DNA of 50,246 nucleotides from Oscillospiraceae bacterium (GCA_017545165.1 JAFWQQ010000014.1:1-50246); one strand, 5' to 3'. Positions 14,169 through 22,533 are shown, numbered from the stretch's first letter. Program-made: numbers and translations. Notes: a model not told the origin generated them from the sequence alone.

Positions 14169-14960
14169 TTATTTCTTTCCCAGCAGCAGCGCGGAGCCGG
14201 AGAGGGCCATCCACTTCGCCTCCCGCGGGGAAATAAACTTTCCGTTTGTGGTGTCGATCAGCTCCACCTTTTCGTAGTCCATTTTGCGGAGCTTGTCAAC
14301 AAAAAGCTGCATGTCGCCGTATTTGGCCCTGGAAAAAATGTCGTGCAGGGCGAAGGTCCCGCCTTTTTTCAGCACCCGGAGCGTCTCCAGCAGGATCTCT
14401 TGCCGGTCGCGGCCGGGGATGTTGTGGTAGACGTAGTTGCTGGTGACGGCGTCAAAGCTCTCGTCCGGGAAATCCAGCTTCAGCGCGTCGCCCTGCCGGA
14501 ACTCCGTGTTGGAAACGCCCTCGGCTTTGGCGTTTGCCTCGCACAGGGGCTTGTTGTAGGAGGCGTACTCCTTGCCCCAGCGGTCCAGGCCGATGAAGCG
14601 GGCCTGGGGGTTGCGCTTGGCGCAGGCGATGGTCAGCGCGCCGCTGCCGCAGCCCACGTCCAGCCCGACGCCGCCCTCCGGGAGCATCACCGTGTCCGCG
14701 ATCCCCTCGATGACCTGCCGGGACATCTGCCGCTTCCCGTCGTAGGAAAAGGCGCGGTACAGCAGCGCCATCCACAGCCCCGCGCCGCCTGCCGCCGCGC
14801 CCGCCAGCAGCAGGGCGCCCGTCGTCACCGCTTTCGCGGTCTCGTTTTTGATGAGGTCCGTGCAGCCGCAGAGGGCGGCCAGGCCGAAGCAGCCGACGGC
14901 GCCTGCCAGCGTCCCGAGCACCATGCCCTTGGGCATCCAGTTTTTGCAATCCGGTTTCAT
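14169..14960 (-). CDS. Class I SAM methyltransferase with N-terminal membrane helices (operon gene 12)
   Basis: 263 residues from ATG 14960 behind AAAGGAGGCAAAGCTT. Two hydrophobic helices (about 12-32 and 45-68) precede a Rossmann methyltransferase: motif I LDVGCGSGALT near 100, acidic LDRW near 125, GDALKLDFPDESFDAVTSNY near 165-185 and LRVLKKGGTFALHDIF near 207. It is probably tethered to the inner face of the membrane. A Gly/Ala-rich stretch links helices and enzyme. Target unknown. One of four methyltransferases in the operon. Confidence 0.82.
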   Translation of the reverse strand: MKPDCKNWMPKGMVLGTLAGAVGCFGLAALCGCTDLIKNETAKAVTTGALLLAGAAAGGAGLWMALLYRAFSYDGKRQMSRQVIEGIADTVMLPEGGVGLDVGCGSGALTIACAKRNPQARFIGLDRWGKEYASYNKPLCEANAKAEGVSNTEFRQGDALKLDFPDESFDAVTSNYVYHNIPGRDRQEILLETLRVLKKGGTFALHDIFSRAKYGDMQLFVDKLRKMDYEKVELIDTTNGKFISPREAKWMALSGSALLLGKK

Positions 14961-14974
14961 AAGCTTTGCCTCCT

Positions 14975-15688
14975 TTATTCTTTTTCTATTTCCCGCAGGA
15001 CGAGCTTTCTTCCGCCGAAAAACATCACGATCCAGCCGAAGCTCTCGAAGCCGGAGACGAAGCCCTTGAAGGGCCAGGGGATCAGCAGCTCCAGCACATA
15101 GCCGATCCCGGCGACGATCAGGGGCGCGGCCAGGATCCACGTTTTCTTCAGCGCGAAGGTCCCCCGCAGGATCAGGGCGATCCAGCCAATCAGAACGGAG
15201 AGCTCGAAGGCGAAGAAGGTCGTCCAGTACGGGACAAACTGCACCAGATAGGAGCGGTCCCACAGCGCCGCCGCCAGCTCCGTATCGCCTCCGGCAGCCT
15301 CATAAAGCAGATTGAAGTTGTGGATCAGCGTCCCGCATTCCAGGTGGAAATACAGAAAGCACATGACGCCCAGGAGCAGCCCGGCGATATAGAGCTTCAG
15401 CAGCCGCCGATCCCATTTGTCCCCGCACTGGGGGAGCAGGCTTCTCAGAAAGGCCGCGAAAGGCAGCGCGGCGAGCGTGTAGCACACGGTGCCGAGCAGC
15501 CCGCCGATGTTGGACAGCGCGATCCGCCAGTCGGCGATAGTCAGCCAGCCCGAGGAGATCATCCCGGAAAGGACCGCGCTGTCCTTCGGCTCGATGCCCA
15601 TGCAGTAGTCGCCGAGCATGGCCAGCAGCATGCCGGGGATGACCCAGAGCATCCGGCGGTATACGTTTTTCAGTTCGTTTTTTGTCAT
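14975..15688 (-). CDS. DUF6796-like multi-pass membrane protein (operon gene 11)
   Basis: 237 residues from ATG 15688, with about seven hydrophobic segments. It starts MTKNELKNVYRRMLWVIPGM and has the GDYCMGIEP loop, then GMISSGWLTIADWRIALSNI. This GD-x-x-x-G start and overall layout match the protein at 18523 (GDWLIGYDP), so the operon has two copies. I recall this as DUF6796, a domain of unknown function; that name is from memory. The stop lies 14 bases before the methyltransferase at 14960. Confidence 0.65.
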   Translation of the reverse strand: MTKNELKNVYRRMLWVIPGMLLAMLGDYCMGIEPKDSAVLSGMISSGWLTIADWRIALSNIGGLLGTVCYTLAALPFAAFLRSLLPQCGDKWDRRLLKLYIAGLLLGVMCFLYFHLECGTLIHNFNLLYEAAGGDTELAAALWDRSYLVQFVPYWTTFFAFELSVLIGWIALILRGTFALKKTWILAAPLIVAGIGYVLELLIPWPFKGFVSGFESFGWIVMFFGGRKLVLREIEKE

Positions 15689-15698
15689 AAGCAACACC

Positions 15699-16187
15699 TC
15701 ACAAAACCAGCGCCATGATCCCGGCCAGGATCGCCGAGAGCAGGGCGAAGCCCACCGTGCCGATCAGCCACTTGCCGAGCTTGTCCTTGCGGTCGATATA
15801 GGGCCGCAGATCCTCCGTGCCGGGGATGACCCAGGCCTTCGTGTGTCCGACCCACCAGGCGTCGATCCCCAGCCGGTCGATCAGATTCACGACGGAGAGG
15901 ATGGCGAAGCTCTGCCAAAAGCCGGGAAGAAAGCCCCTTGCGCCGTTGACAACATAGACGCTGACCAGGACGAAAGCGAAGTAGAGCGGGATAGCCAGGC
16001 CCTTGAACAGAAGCCGGTTCCCGTTGATCTGCTCTCTTGTGATGAGGCCGTTTTGGATACAGCGCTCCTGCACGTCCCCATGGTACAGAAAGACCATGTT
16101 GACCGCGCCCCTGCGAATGCCGAGGGCGCAGAAGCCGACCAGCAGCGCCCCGAGCAGCAGGCCTTCTATAACGATTTTGCCGAGCAT
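15699..16187 (-). CDS. Membrane protein, paralogue of the 13593 gene (operon gene 10)
   Basis: 162 residues with about four membrane helices behind GGAAGGAGGCGCGGC. Notable is IPGTEDLRPYIDRKDKLGKW, a basic amphipathic loop between the last helices. It also has LYHGDVQERCIQNGLITREQ after helix 1, the same position as the NYPPDIQEEYFKT loop of 13593. Function unknown; paralogy is inferred by eye. Its stop lies 10 bases before the next ATG. Confidence 0.7.
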   Translation of the reverse strand: MLGKIVIEGLLLGALLVGFCALGIRRGAVNMVFLYHGDVQERCIQNGLITREQINGNRLLFKGLAIPLYFAFVLVSVYVVNGARGFLPGFWQSFAILSVVNLIDRLGIDAWWVGHTKAWVIPGTEDLRPYIDRKDKLGKWLIGTVGFALLSAILAGIMALVL

Positions 16188-16243
16188 GCCGCGCCTCCTT
16201 CCATGTCAAACCTGTCGGGCAGCCCCGTTTCTGGGCTGCTTTT

Positions 16244-16828
16244 TTATTCCTTCCGGAAACAGAAATAGCCCTCCAGCCCCAGGTCGATGGCCTTCTTCAC
16301 GGTGCAAAAGCCGCGGCGCTTGGCCTCCCGCTCCAGCTCCTCAAAGCTGAACAGGGCCTCCTCGGCGTGGTCCCAGCGCAGCAGCGCGTCCACCAGATGG
16401 ATGCAGCGCCGGGAGAGGTCCGCGATATAGATGCAGCCGCCGTCCTTCAGCACCCGGCGGCACTCGTCGAAGAAAGTCCGCCAGCCCTCTACGTGGTGCA
16501 GGATACAGAAGTCCAGCACCGCGTCGAAGCTTCCGTCTGGGAAGGCGGAGAGGTCGTCCGCGCTGCCCTGGACAAAGCGGGCCCTGGGCAGCTGCCTTTC
16601 CAGGGCGAGAGCGAGCTGCTCCGGCATGATGTCCAGCCCCGTGTAGCTGCGCGGGGCCTCCGCCGTAAGGAGCGAGGCGGCGTAGCCCGAGCCGCAGCCC
16701 ACCTCGAGAATATCCCGGTCCTCGATCCGCAGGCCGAACTTTTTGAAGGTCGCAAGCTCGATCTTTCGGATATACCACTTGCGCCAGCCCGACTGCATGG
16801 CCTTGAATTCCCTGGGACAGAGCTTCAT
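16244..16828 (-). CDS. Class I SAM methyltransferase (operon gene 9)
   Basis: 194 residues; motif I ILEVGCGSGYAASLL near 40, acidic GLDIMPEQL near 63, GSADDLSAFPDGSFDAVLDF near 95-110 and CRRVLKDGGCIYIADLS near 130-145. A Methyltransf_11/25-type enzyme. The ATG overlaps the stop of the hydrolase gene upstream (ATGA), and AAGGAGAACACAAG precedes it. The substrate is not evident. Confidence 0.85.
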   Translation of the reverse strand: MKLCPREFKAMQSGWRKWYIRKIELATFKKFGLRIEDRDILEVGCGSGYAASLLTAEAPRSYTGLDIMPEQLALALERQLPRARFVQGSADDLSAFPDGSFDAVLDFCILHHVEGWRTFFDECRRVLKDGGCIYIADLSRRCIHLVDALLRWDHAEEALFSFEELEREAKRRGFCTVKKAIDLGLEGYFCFRKE

Positions 16829-17739
16829 CTTGTGTTCTCCTTCATCTTCCGGATCATCAGGTTCCAGCCCTCTTTTGCTTCCTTGCACAGCGGGAAGACG
16901 GGATAGCAATGGAACATCCCCTCGCCGACGATCATCTCATAGTCCACGCCGTACTGCTTCATGGCCGCCTCGAAGGAGGGCGCGCAGGCGTAGAGCGTCT
17001 CGTCGCTGCCGTAGATAAAAGTGACCTTCGGGCAGTTCGTAAAGTCGCCCCGCTGCAGCCAGAGCATGTAGTCGGGGACGCTGTCGTCCCCGCAGCGCAT
17101 GATCTCCACGGCGGTCTTCATGTACACCGCCGGGATCGCCACGTCCTTTTCCTCCAGCTCCAGCATCCGCCGCCATTCCTCCTCCGTGTCCACGCAGGTG
17201 CCGGGGGAGATGGCCATGATGTACGCGGGCATGGGCGTGTCGCCGTGGCCGTCGTTGATGTAGGGCACCATGCCCAGGGCCAGATTGCCGCCCGACGAGG
17301 TGCCGAGCACGGAGATGTGCGCTGCCGCGTAGTCCCGCAGCATGACCCGATAGGTCTTGTGGATCATCTCATAGGCTCTCGTCAGCGGGTAGTCCGTGCA
17401 AAGCGGATAATAGGGGACGAAGAGGTCGAGCCCCGTCTCCCTGGCAAAGCGCAGCGCCTTTTTGACAGAGCCGGGCCGCGGCGCGCTGATCATGCCGCCG
17501 CCGATCAGAAAGAGATTGGCCCGGTCCGTCTTCTCCCTGTGGATCAGCTTCAGCACCGGGCAGCCCATCACCTCGATGCGGCTGATGGTGAAAGCGTCGT
17601 CTTTCAGCTCCGGGATGCGGTTTTTCGCGTTCTCCCGCCGCCGGTTTTCCAGCAGCGCCTCCGTGCTCATGCCGCTCCAGCGCTTTTTGATGTTCGCAGC
17701 CTTCACGATGCGTTTCAGGAGTTCGTATTTCAGCGTCAT
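16825..17739 (-). CDS. Alpha/beta hydrolase, hormone-sensitive-lipase-like (operon gene 8)
   Basis: 304 residues from ATG 17739. Oxyanion motif LIGGGMI near 98 (the usual H-G-G-G is replaced by IGGG), nucleophile elbow GTSSGGNLAL near 167, acid YGSDETLY near 252 and His in EGMFHCYPVF near 280 give a full catalytic triad. Probably a carboxylesterase or acyl transferase acting on a small ester. Overlaps both neighbours by four bases (ATGA), so three consecutive genes are coupled. Confidence 0.82.
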   Translation of the reverse strand: MTLKYELLKRIVKAANIKKRWSGMSTEALLENRRRENAKNRIPELKDDAFTISRIEVMGCPVLKLIHREKTDRANLFLIGGGMISAPRPGSVKKALRFARETGLDLFVPYYPLCTDYPLTRAYEMIHKTYRVMLRDYAAAHISVLGTSSGGNLALGMVPYINDGHGDTPMPAYIMAISPGTCVDTEEEWRRMLELEEKDVAIPAVYMKTAVEIMRCGDDSVPDYMLWLQRGDFTNCPKVTFIYGSDETLYACAPSFEAAMKQYGVDYEMIVGEGMFHCYPVFPLCKEAKEGWNLMIRKMKENTR

Positions 17740-18518
17740 GCTTTCGCCTCCATGCACGCGTCGATGCTGTCCATCACCGGCTTCCGCCAGGTATCGTCGT
17801 AGAGCCAGATCTCGTGCTTCATGTCGAATTCGTGGATATCCGGGTCCCGGAAGTGCTGACGATAACGCTTCCCGTACTTTTCGCCCATTTGCAGCGCGTA
17901 GATAATGTGCACCGTGGTGCCCTCCACACAGATGTCGTCGTCCAGGGGCGTGATGTAGTCGGAGTAAAACTGACGGCTGATCGTCTTCGGGTTGAGGGTC
18001 TTCATGTTGTCGATGAAATCGTTGGCAAAGGCCAGGGACTTGTCCCCGTCCCCGATGGCGCCCTTCTTCCGCAGCTTCGCCTTGAGCTTTTCGCGCTTCT
18101 TCTCGCTGGTGCAGGCGCCGGAGAGCATGGGGCCGACGATCATGGTCAGCAGCCGCGCGGTCAGCTTTCCGCCCTGGTCCAGATCCGAGGAGCCGATGAA
18201 GCCGTGGTCGATGTGGACGCGCTTTCGCTGGATCAGCAGCCCCACAAAGCTGCCGCCCAGGGAGGAGCCGTAGGCTCCGTCCACCCGGCCGCCGTGCTTT
18301 TCGAGGAGATAGTCCTCGATCTTCTCCGTGACCGTGGGCACGTCGGTGAAAACGACCGCGGGATCTCCCTCGAAGCCGTCGTAATTGACGGCGATGAGAT
18401 GATATTTCTCTGCCAGCTCATCCACGACGTTTTTGAAATTCAGCTGCCAGGTGCAGGCCGTGCCGGGCAGGAGCAGCAGCGTCTTGCCGTCCTGCTTTCC
18501 GAACTCTGTAAATTGCAT
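17736..18518 (-). CDS. Alpha/beta hydrolase (operon gene 7)
   Basis: 260 residues from ATG 18518 behind GAGGTGATTGT. LLLLPGTACTWQLNFKNVV near 15-33 is the oxyanion strand and GSSLGGSFVG near 88 the nucleophile elbow. MKHEIWLYDD near the C-terminus may supply the histidine. Unlike the neighbouring hydrolase it belongs to the classic LPG-type group. It has a lysine-rich insert (KKREKLKAKLRKKG, about 140-155), probably a cap. Substrate unknown. Confidence 0.78.
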   Translation of the reverse strand: MQFTEFGKQDGKTLLLLPGTACTWQLNFKNVVDELAEKYHLIAVNYDGFEGDPAVVFTDVPTVTEKIEDYLLEKHGGRVDGAYGSSLGGSFVGLLIQRKRVHIDHGFIGSSDLDQGGKLTARLLTMIVGPMLSGACTSEKKREKLKAKLRKKGAIGDGDKSLAFANDFIDNMKTLNPKTISRQFYSDYITPLDDDICVEGTTVHIIYALQMGEKYGKRYRQHFRDPDIHEFDMKHEIWLYDDTWRKPVMDSIDACMEAKA

Positions 18519-18522
18519 ACAA

Positions 18523-19224
18523 TCACCTCTTTGTTTTTGACGCGATGTAAAACGCCAAACACAGGAAGGCCCAGCCCCAGGACTCCCCGCAGGCGGTGAG
18601 GAAGGCAAACTTGCTGTCTGCCGCCAGCAGCACCGCGCCGAGGAGCTTTGCCAGCAGGCTCATGCCCAGGGGGCAGCAGACCACCGCCGCCTTCGGGAGC
18701 TTCAGCCGACCCTTCAGCACGAAAACGATATAGCCCACCGTCACCGGAATGTCGCACAGAAAGCACCACAGGAGGAAGGGCAGAAGGGACGCCGCCACCG
18801 GGAGCAGGAACACGCTGTTTGCCGCCTGGACGTCCAGCCCCGCGCGGAGGGCCGCCTGCATCAGCAGCAGCACGATGCAGCAGGCCGCGTGGAAGGAGAC
18901 GAACATCATCGGCGCGGAGGCCAGGCCGAAACGAAAAGCCCGGTACGCCCTGGACGTTTTTGGGACGCCGAGTTCGTCCAGCACCTCGAGCATCGCCGGA
19001 GCGAAGGCCCGGCAGCCGAAGCCGGACAGGATGCCGAAGCCCAGGGAGAGGATATAAAACCAGCTCGGCACCGCGGTGATGGCCGTGTTGCTGATGCCGA
19101 AGACCAGCGGCTCGCCCCCCGGGGGATCATAGCCGATCAGCCAGTCCCCGATCCCGCACAGAAACAGCGCGATAAAGCCGAAAAGCAGGGCCTTTTTTGC
19201 TGTTTTCGCTTTTATTTCACACAT
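18523..19224 (-). CDS. DUF6796-like multi-pass membrane protein (operon gene 6)
   Basis: 233 residues with six or seven hydrophobic segments and the GIGDWLIGYDPPGGEPLVFG loop after helix 1. Further features are a soluble loop (LDELGVPKTSRAYRAFR) and VSFHAACCIVLLLMQAAL. Paralogous in layout to 14975-15688. The start (GTGTTCAGATG region) has GAGGGAGTG upstream. The ATG lies 13 bases inside the end of the preceding gene, so the two overlap. Confidence 0.65.
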   Translation of the reverse strand: MCEIKAKTAKKALLFGFIALFLCGIGDWLIGYDPPGGEPLVFGISNTAITAVPSWFYILSLGFGILSGFGCRAFAPAMLEVLDELGVPKTSRAYRAFRFGLASAPMMFVSFHAACCIVLLLMQAALRAGLDVQAANSVFLLPVAASLLPFLLWCFLCDIPVTVGYIVFVLKGRLKLPKAAVVCCPLGMSLLAKLLGAVLLAADSKFAFLTACGESWGWAFLCLAFYIASKTKR

Positions 19225-19892
19225 CTGAACACTCCCTCGGCACGCACCGTATGCACCTCGACCTCCGTGTACAGACCCCGCAGCCTCTCTTTCAGGCTTT
19301 TCGCCGTCTCAAAGGGCGGCGTGAAGAAGCCCTTGGGGACGTACATGTGCTTGACGAACCAGTCGGTGCGCCCAAACTCCCCGGCGATATAGAAGCAGCC
19401 GCAGAACACGCCGCCCTTTTTGAGTACGCGGCAGGTCTCCCGGAAGGCCGCGTCCTTGTCCGGGAAGGCGTGGAAGCCGTTGAGCGAGAGGACCAGATCA
19501 AAGCTCTCGTCCGCAAAGGGCAGCGCGCCCACGTCGCCCTGCACGAAGGCGACGTTGGGAATCTGCATGGCCGCGGCGCGCTTCTTTGCGTTTTCCATCA
19601 TGTCCGCGGAGTAGTCGAGACAGGTGATTTTGGCTTCCGGCAGCGAGGCGTAGAGCGGCATGGTCAGCACGCCCGTGCCCACCGGCACCTCCAGGAGGCT
19701 GCCCGAATAATCCGCCGGGATCGGGGCCAGGGCGTCCTCGATCCATTTTTCCGAAAGCTCCTTGTCCAGCCCCCAGATCAGGCCGTCCATCAGCTTGCCC
19801 AGAAGGGTGGAGCGGGTGATGATCCCGTCGTAGAGGTTCCCGATCCGGCCGAGCTCTTTGTAGGATCGCCGGATCTCGTCATGCCGCGTCAT
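19212..19892 (-). CDS. Class I SAM methyltransferase (operon gene 5)
   Basis: 226 residues from ATG 19892, two bases after the stop of the upstream gene. Motif I reads LLEVPVGTGVLTMPL near 66, a VPVGTG variant of the usual GxGxG. LDYSADMMENAKKRAAAMQ near 90, GDVGALPFADESFDLVLSLN near 118 and CRVLKKGGVFCGCFYI near 155 follow. This resembles menaquinone/ubiquinone-type (UbiE-like) methyltransferases, but the genomic context is not quinone synthesis. Substrate unknown. Confidence 0.82.
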   Translation of the reverse strand: MTRHDEIRRSYKELGRIGNLYDGIITRSTLLGKLMDGLIWGLDKELSEKWIEDALAPIPADYSGSLLEVPVGTGVLTMPLYASLPEAKITCLDYSADMMENAKKRAAAMQIPNVAFVQGDVGALPFADESFDLVLSLNGFHAFPDKDAAFRETCRVLKKGGVFCGCFYIAGEFGRTDWFVKHMYVPKGFFTPPFETAKSLKERLRGLYTEVEVHTVRAEGVFRCVK

Positions 19893-19894
19893 GT

Positions 19895-20731
19895 TCACGC
19901 CTCCTTGAATTTGATCTTCACGATCTTCATGTTCACCAGGCCGTCGCAGAAGCGGATCATCAGCTTGTGGAAGAGGCCCACGTCTTTGTAGATATCGCGA
20001 TAGCCGCGCATGTAGCTCTTGGCTGTGACCGAGGCAAAGCGCCGGCTCCAGCTCCGCAGCTCCGCCTCGTCCTCCAGCGAGAAAAAGGCGCTCACATCGG
20101 TGATCCCGGCCTCCTTCAGCCAGGTCTTGCGCATCAGCTTCGCGCCGCGCTCGTTGCAGGAATCGAAGGCCAGCACCGCGCCGGGGAAGCGCTCGGCCAT
20201 GGCGGCAAAGAGGGCTCTCACGTCCTCGGTCTTGAAGTAGTAGAACACGCCCGCGGCGAAGAACACTGCGCCGTTTTTCGCGTCGATGGCGTCCATCCAC
20301 GCAAAGTCGTTGAGATCGCAGGCGAGATTCGTCTCCCGCTCGACCGCGGGCAACAGCTCATTCCGCACCGCGATCACGTCCGCAAAATCCAGGTTATAGC
20401 CCCGGCAGAGAGAGTTCTCCACCTTGGAAAAGGTGTCGTCCAGGCCGCAGCCCAGATTGACCACGGCGGCCTGCGGGTTCTCCTTCAGGTACGCCTCCAC
20501 CTCGCAGCAAAGATCGTACTGCCGCTGGGCCACCTCCAGCGCGCCGAAGAGCCCCGCCGGGGACTCCATCTTTTTGCGCTTCTCCGCGAAGTCGTAGTCC
20601 AGGGAATCACAGATCCGTTTGGCCTCGGGATCGGAGAAGAGCTGCGGAAAGCGCTCCGAGCACACCAGCCGCCCAAAGAGCGGGATGATCAGCGTCTCCT
20701 GGACGGTGTTTTTTTCGATGTGATATTTCAC
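19895..20731 (-). CDS. Leucine carboxyl methyltransferase-family (PPM1-like) enzyme (operon gene 4)
   Basis: 278 residues. The N-terminus (TLIIPLFGRLVCSERFPQLF, ...RICDSLDYDF) and AVVNLGCGLDDTFSKVEN near 90 are typical of bacterial LCM/Ppm1-family O-methyltransferases, seen in polyketide clusters and elsewhere. FFAAGVFYYFKTEDVRALF near 175 and LAFDSCNERG follow. It methylates carboxylates or hydroxyls in described members; the target here is open. Its ATG overlaps the stop of the HMA gene. Confidence 0.8.
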   Translation of the reverse strand: MKYHIEKNTVQETLIIPLFGRLVCSERFPQLFSDPEAKRICDSLDYDFAEKRKKMESPAGLFGALEVAQRQYDLCCEVEAYLKENPQAAVVNLGCGLDDTFSKVENSLCRGYNLDFADVIAVRNELLPAVERETNLACDLNDFAWMDAIDAKNGAVFFAAGVFYYFKTEDVRALFAAMAERFPGAVLAFDSCNERGAKLMRKTWLKEAGITDVSAFFSLEDEAELRSWSRRFASVTAKSYMRGYRDIYKDVGLFHKLMIRFCDGLVNMKIVKIKFKEA

Positions 20732-20979
20732 CGCCTGAACCAGCCTTTCTTTTCATAAGGCGCGGATTCTGCGGACAGGCAGGTGTAGCCCGTGGCGGCG
20801 ACGGCATTTTTCAACGCGCTCTCATCTGCCGGCGCTTCCGACAGGAAGGATGCCTCGCCCTTTGTATAGGAGGCGGCGACCTTTTTCGCGCCGGGGACGG
20901 CCTTGCGGATCACGTCGCAGATATGCGCCTCGCACATGGAGCACATCATCCCGTCGATCTTCAATGTGGTTTTGATCAT
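20728..20979 (-). CDS. Heavy-metal-associated (HMA) domain protein (operon gene 3)
   Basis: 83 residues: beta strand TTLKIDGMMCSMCEAHICDV with the metal-binding CSMC (the HMA CxxC motif), then AVPGAKKVAASYTKGEASF and LKNAVAATGYTCLSAE, the full ferredoxin-like fold. An extra C-terminal tail ends KKGWFRR. Such domains bind Cu(I), Zn(II) or similar soft metals. No P-type ATPase is nearby, so its partner is unclear; it may supply metal to an enzyme in this operon. Confidence 0.85.
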   Translation of the reverse strand: MIKTTLKIDGMMCSMCEAHICDVIRKAVPGAKKVAASYTKGEASFLSEAPADESALKNAVAATGYTCLSAESAPYEKKGWFRR

Positions 20980-20983
20980 CGTT

Positions 20984-21619
20984 TTATCTCCTTTTCTTCT
21001 TGTAGCCGCAGTCGCAGTAGGGGCCGCCGGAGGCCAGGGTGTACTCGCGCACGAATTCGTCCGCGCCGCCCGCCTCGCTCATGGTGTAGTCCAGGCGGCA
21101 CATGGCGGGCACCAGATCGCGAAGCCCCAGCTCGCCCATCAGCGCGCAGATGCCGCATCGGGAGAAGCGGGCCTCGTAGCCGCTGCCGTCGGGGTAGGGG
21201 AGGAAGTCCATATTCCAGGAATAGGGGTTGCGGTCCGCCGCGTTGAGGGCGGCGGTTTTCTTCATGCCTTCGACGTCCTTTTCGCTGAACTTCCGCTTCC
21301 CCATCCGGCGGCAGAATGCCCGCATCGGCCCGGTCATCATGGCCGCGGCGTAATAGGCCGTCAGCTCGTCCACGTCCGGCCGCTTCGGCATGCTCAGCAC
21401 AAAGGCCGCCAGCATGGCGCAGCTCACGATATTCATCTGAAAACGGTCGCCCTTTTCAAAATCGGGCAGCTTTCCGATCAGCTCCCGGAATTTGCCGCGG
21501 GCTTTTCTTGTGATCTCCGCCGCCGCGGGGCGGTCATAGCCCAGCACCTCCGTCAGCTTGCTCCGAAAGCTCCCGACGAAGAGCGCCCACATCCCCGCGG
21601 GCATCCCCAGGACCTTCAT
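20984..21619 (-). CDS. L-2-amino-thiazoline-4-carboxylate hydrolase-like protein (operon gene 2)
   Basis: 211 residues. The C-terminal half, with RCGICALMGELGLRDLVPAM and CRLDYTMSEAGG then TLASGGPYCDCGY, is the hallmark of the ATC_hydrolase family, named for a Pseudomonas enzyme that opens 2-aminothiazoline-4-carboxylate to give cysteine derivatives. Conserved Cys and Asp/His positions suggest metal or thiol chemistry. Most family members have no proven role, so only the family is claimed. Its start overlaps the stop of the upstream gene by four bases. Confidence 0.75.
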   Translation of the reverse strand: MKVLGMPAGMWALFVGSFRSKLTEVLGYDRPAAAEITRKARGKFRELIGKLPDFEKGDRFQMNIVSCAMLAAFVLSMPKRPDVDELTAYYAAAMMTGPMRAFCRRMGKRKFSEKDVEGMKKTAALNAADRNPYSWNMDFLPYPDGSGYEARFSRCGICALMGELGLRDLVPAMCRLDYTMSEAGGADEFVREYTLASGGPYCDCGYKKKRR

Positions 21620-22485
21620 GGGCGGAACACCTTCTTTGCCAGGCGGACCGTGCGGGCCTTTTCCTCGGTGTCGTCCGCTTCCTCATAGCCGTCGTAGGGC
21701 GCTTCGGGGTCCGTATACTTCCTCGTGAAGGGCCTGCACAGCTCCGTCCGGTGCCAAAAGGCGGCGTCCAGATCGTCCGTCCAGCCGGTGTGACCGGTGA
21801 TGATCTTGATGGGCCCCTTCCGGGCGCGGAGCAGCATTTCCAGCGCGGCCAGGGACCGGACCGCCAGCTTGTTGTCCTCGGCCAGCGTGGAGAGGAAGCT
21901 GTAGCCGCCGTCCGCGCCGAACCAGATCGTGTCGCCGGTGAAGAGATACGCGTCGTCGATCAGATAGACCATGTGGCCCCAGGTGTGGCCGGGGCAGAGG
22001 ATGCACTCGATCCTGATCCCGTCGATGTCCAGGATCTGTCCGTCCTTGAGCGGGACCCGCCTGTTGTCGGTCTTGACCAGAGGCAGCTTGTAGAGCCCGT
22101 GGATCACCTTGCGGCGCGCCTCTCCGGTCAGATAGCGGTTTTCGATCTCGCTGATGTAGACCGTGGCGTTCCGGAACAGCTGCTCGCTGTCCGTCTCCAG
22201 GGCGCCCACGTGGTCGGTGTCCTGATGGGTGATCAGGATTTGCTCAATGGAGGCGGGGTCGATGCCGAGCCAGCCCATCTTCTCCCGCAGGCGGTCGTAG
22301 TTGTATCCGGCGTCGATCATGATGGTCCTGCCGTTTTTGGTATAGAAGAAGATGTTGGCGACCCATTCCCGCACGCAGGCCACGTGCCCGTCGATCCACC
22401 CGGTGTTCAGGGGCTTGAAGATCGCCCGGCCGCGAAACATCACACTCATGGACTTTTTCTGGTCTTCCGAATCCTTTTTTGACAT
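21616..22485 (-). CDS. Metallo-beta-lactamase-fold hydrolase (operon gene 1)
   Basis: 289 residues. Metal motif ILITHQDTDHVGALE near 85 (H-x-D-x-D-H, so the second His of the usual HxHxDH is Asp), CPGHTWGHMVYLID near 165, FTGDTIWFGADG near 183 and TGHTGW near 230 complete the set of metal ligands. Strands at the N-terminus (TGWIDGHVACVREWVANI, FFYTKNGRTIMIDAG) fit. First gene of the operon, starting behind AAAGGAGAGACCGCC; a palindrome-bearing promoter lies just upstream. Substrate unknown: glyoxalase II, lactonase and arylsulfatase-like roles are all possible. Confidence 0.87.
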   Translation of the reverse strand: MSKKDSEDQKKSMSVMFRGRAIFKPLNTGWIDGHVACVREWVANIFFYTKNGRTIMIDAGYNYDRLREKMGWLGIDPASIEQILITHQDTDHVGALETDSEQLFRNATVYISEIENRYLTGEARRKVIHGLYKLPLVKTDNRRVPLKDGQILDIDGIRIECILCPGHTWGHMVYLIDDAYLFTGDTIWFGADGGYSFLSTLAEDNKLAVRSLAALEMLLRARKGPIKIITGHTGWTDDLDAAFWHRTELCRPFTRKYTDPEAPYDGYEEADDTEEKARTVRLAKKVFRP

Positions 22486-22518
22486 GGCGGTCTCTCCTTT
22501 GTGATTGTATAAACATTG

Positions 22519-22532
22519 CTAACGCATGTTAG
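22519..22532. promoter_or_regulatory. Palindromic operator-like site before the 13-gene operon
   Basis: CTAACGCATGTTAG has perfect 5-bp arms around CGCATGT-type centre bases and sits between the -10 boxes and the first gene. The shape suits a TetR- or MarR-type repressor, but no such gene is in the window. Confidence 0.45.
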
Positions 22533-22533
22533 A

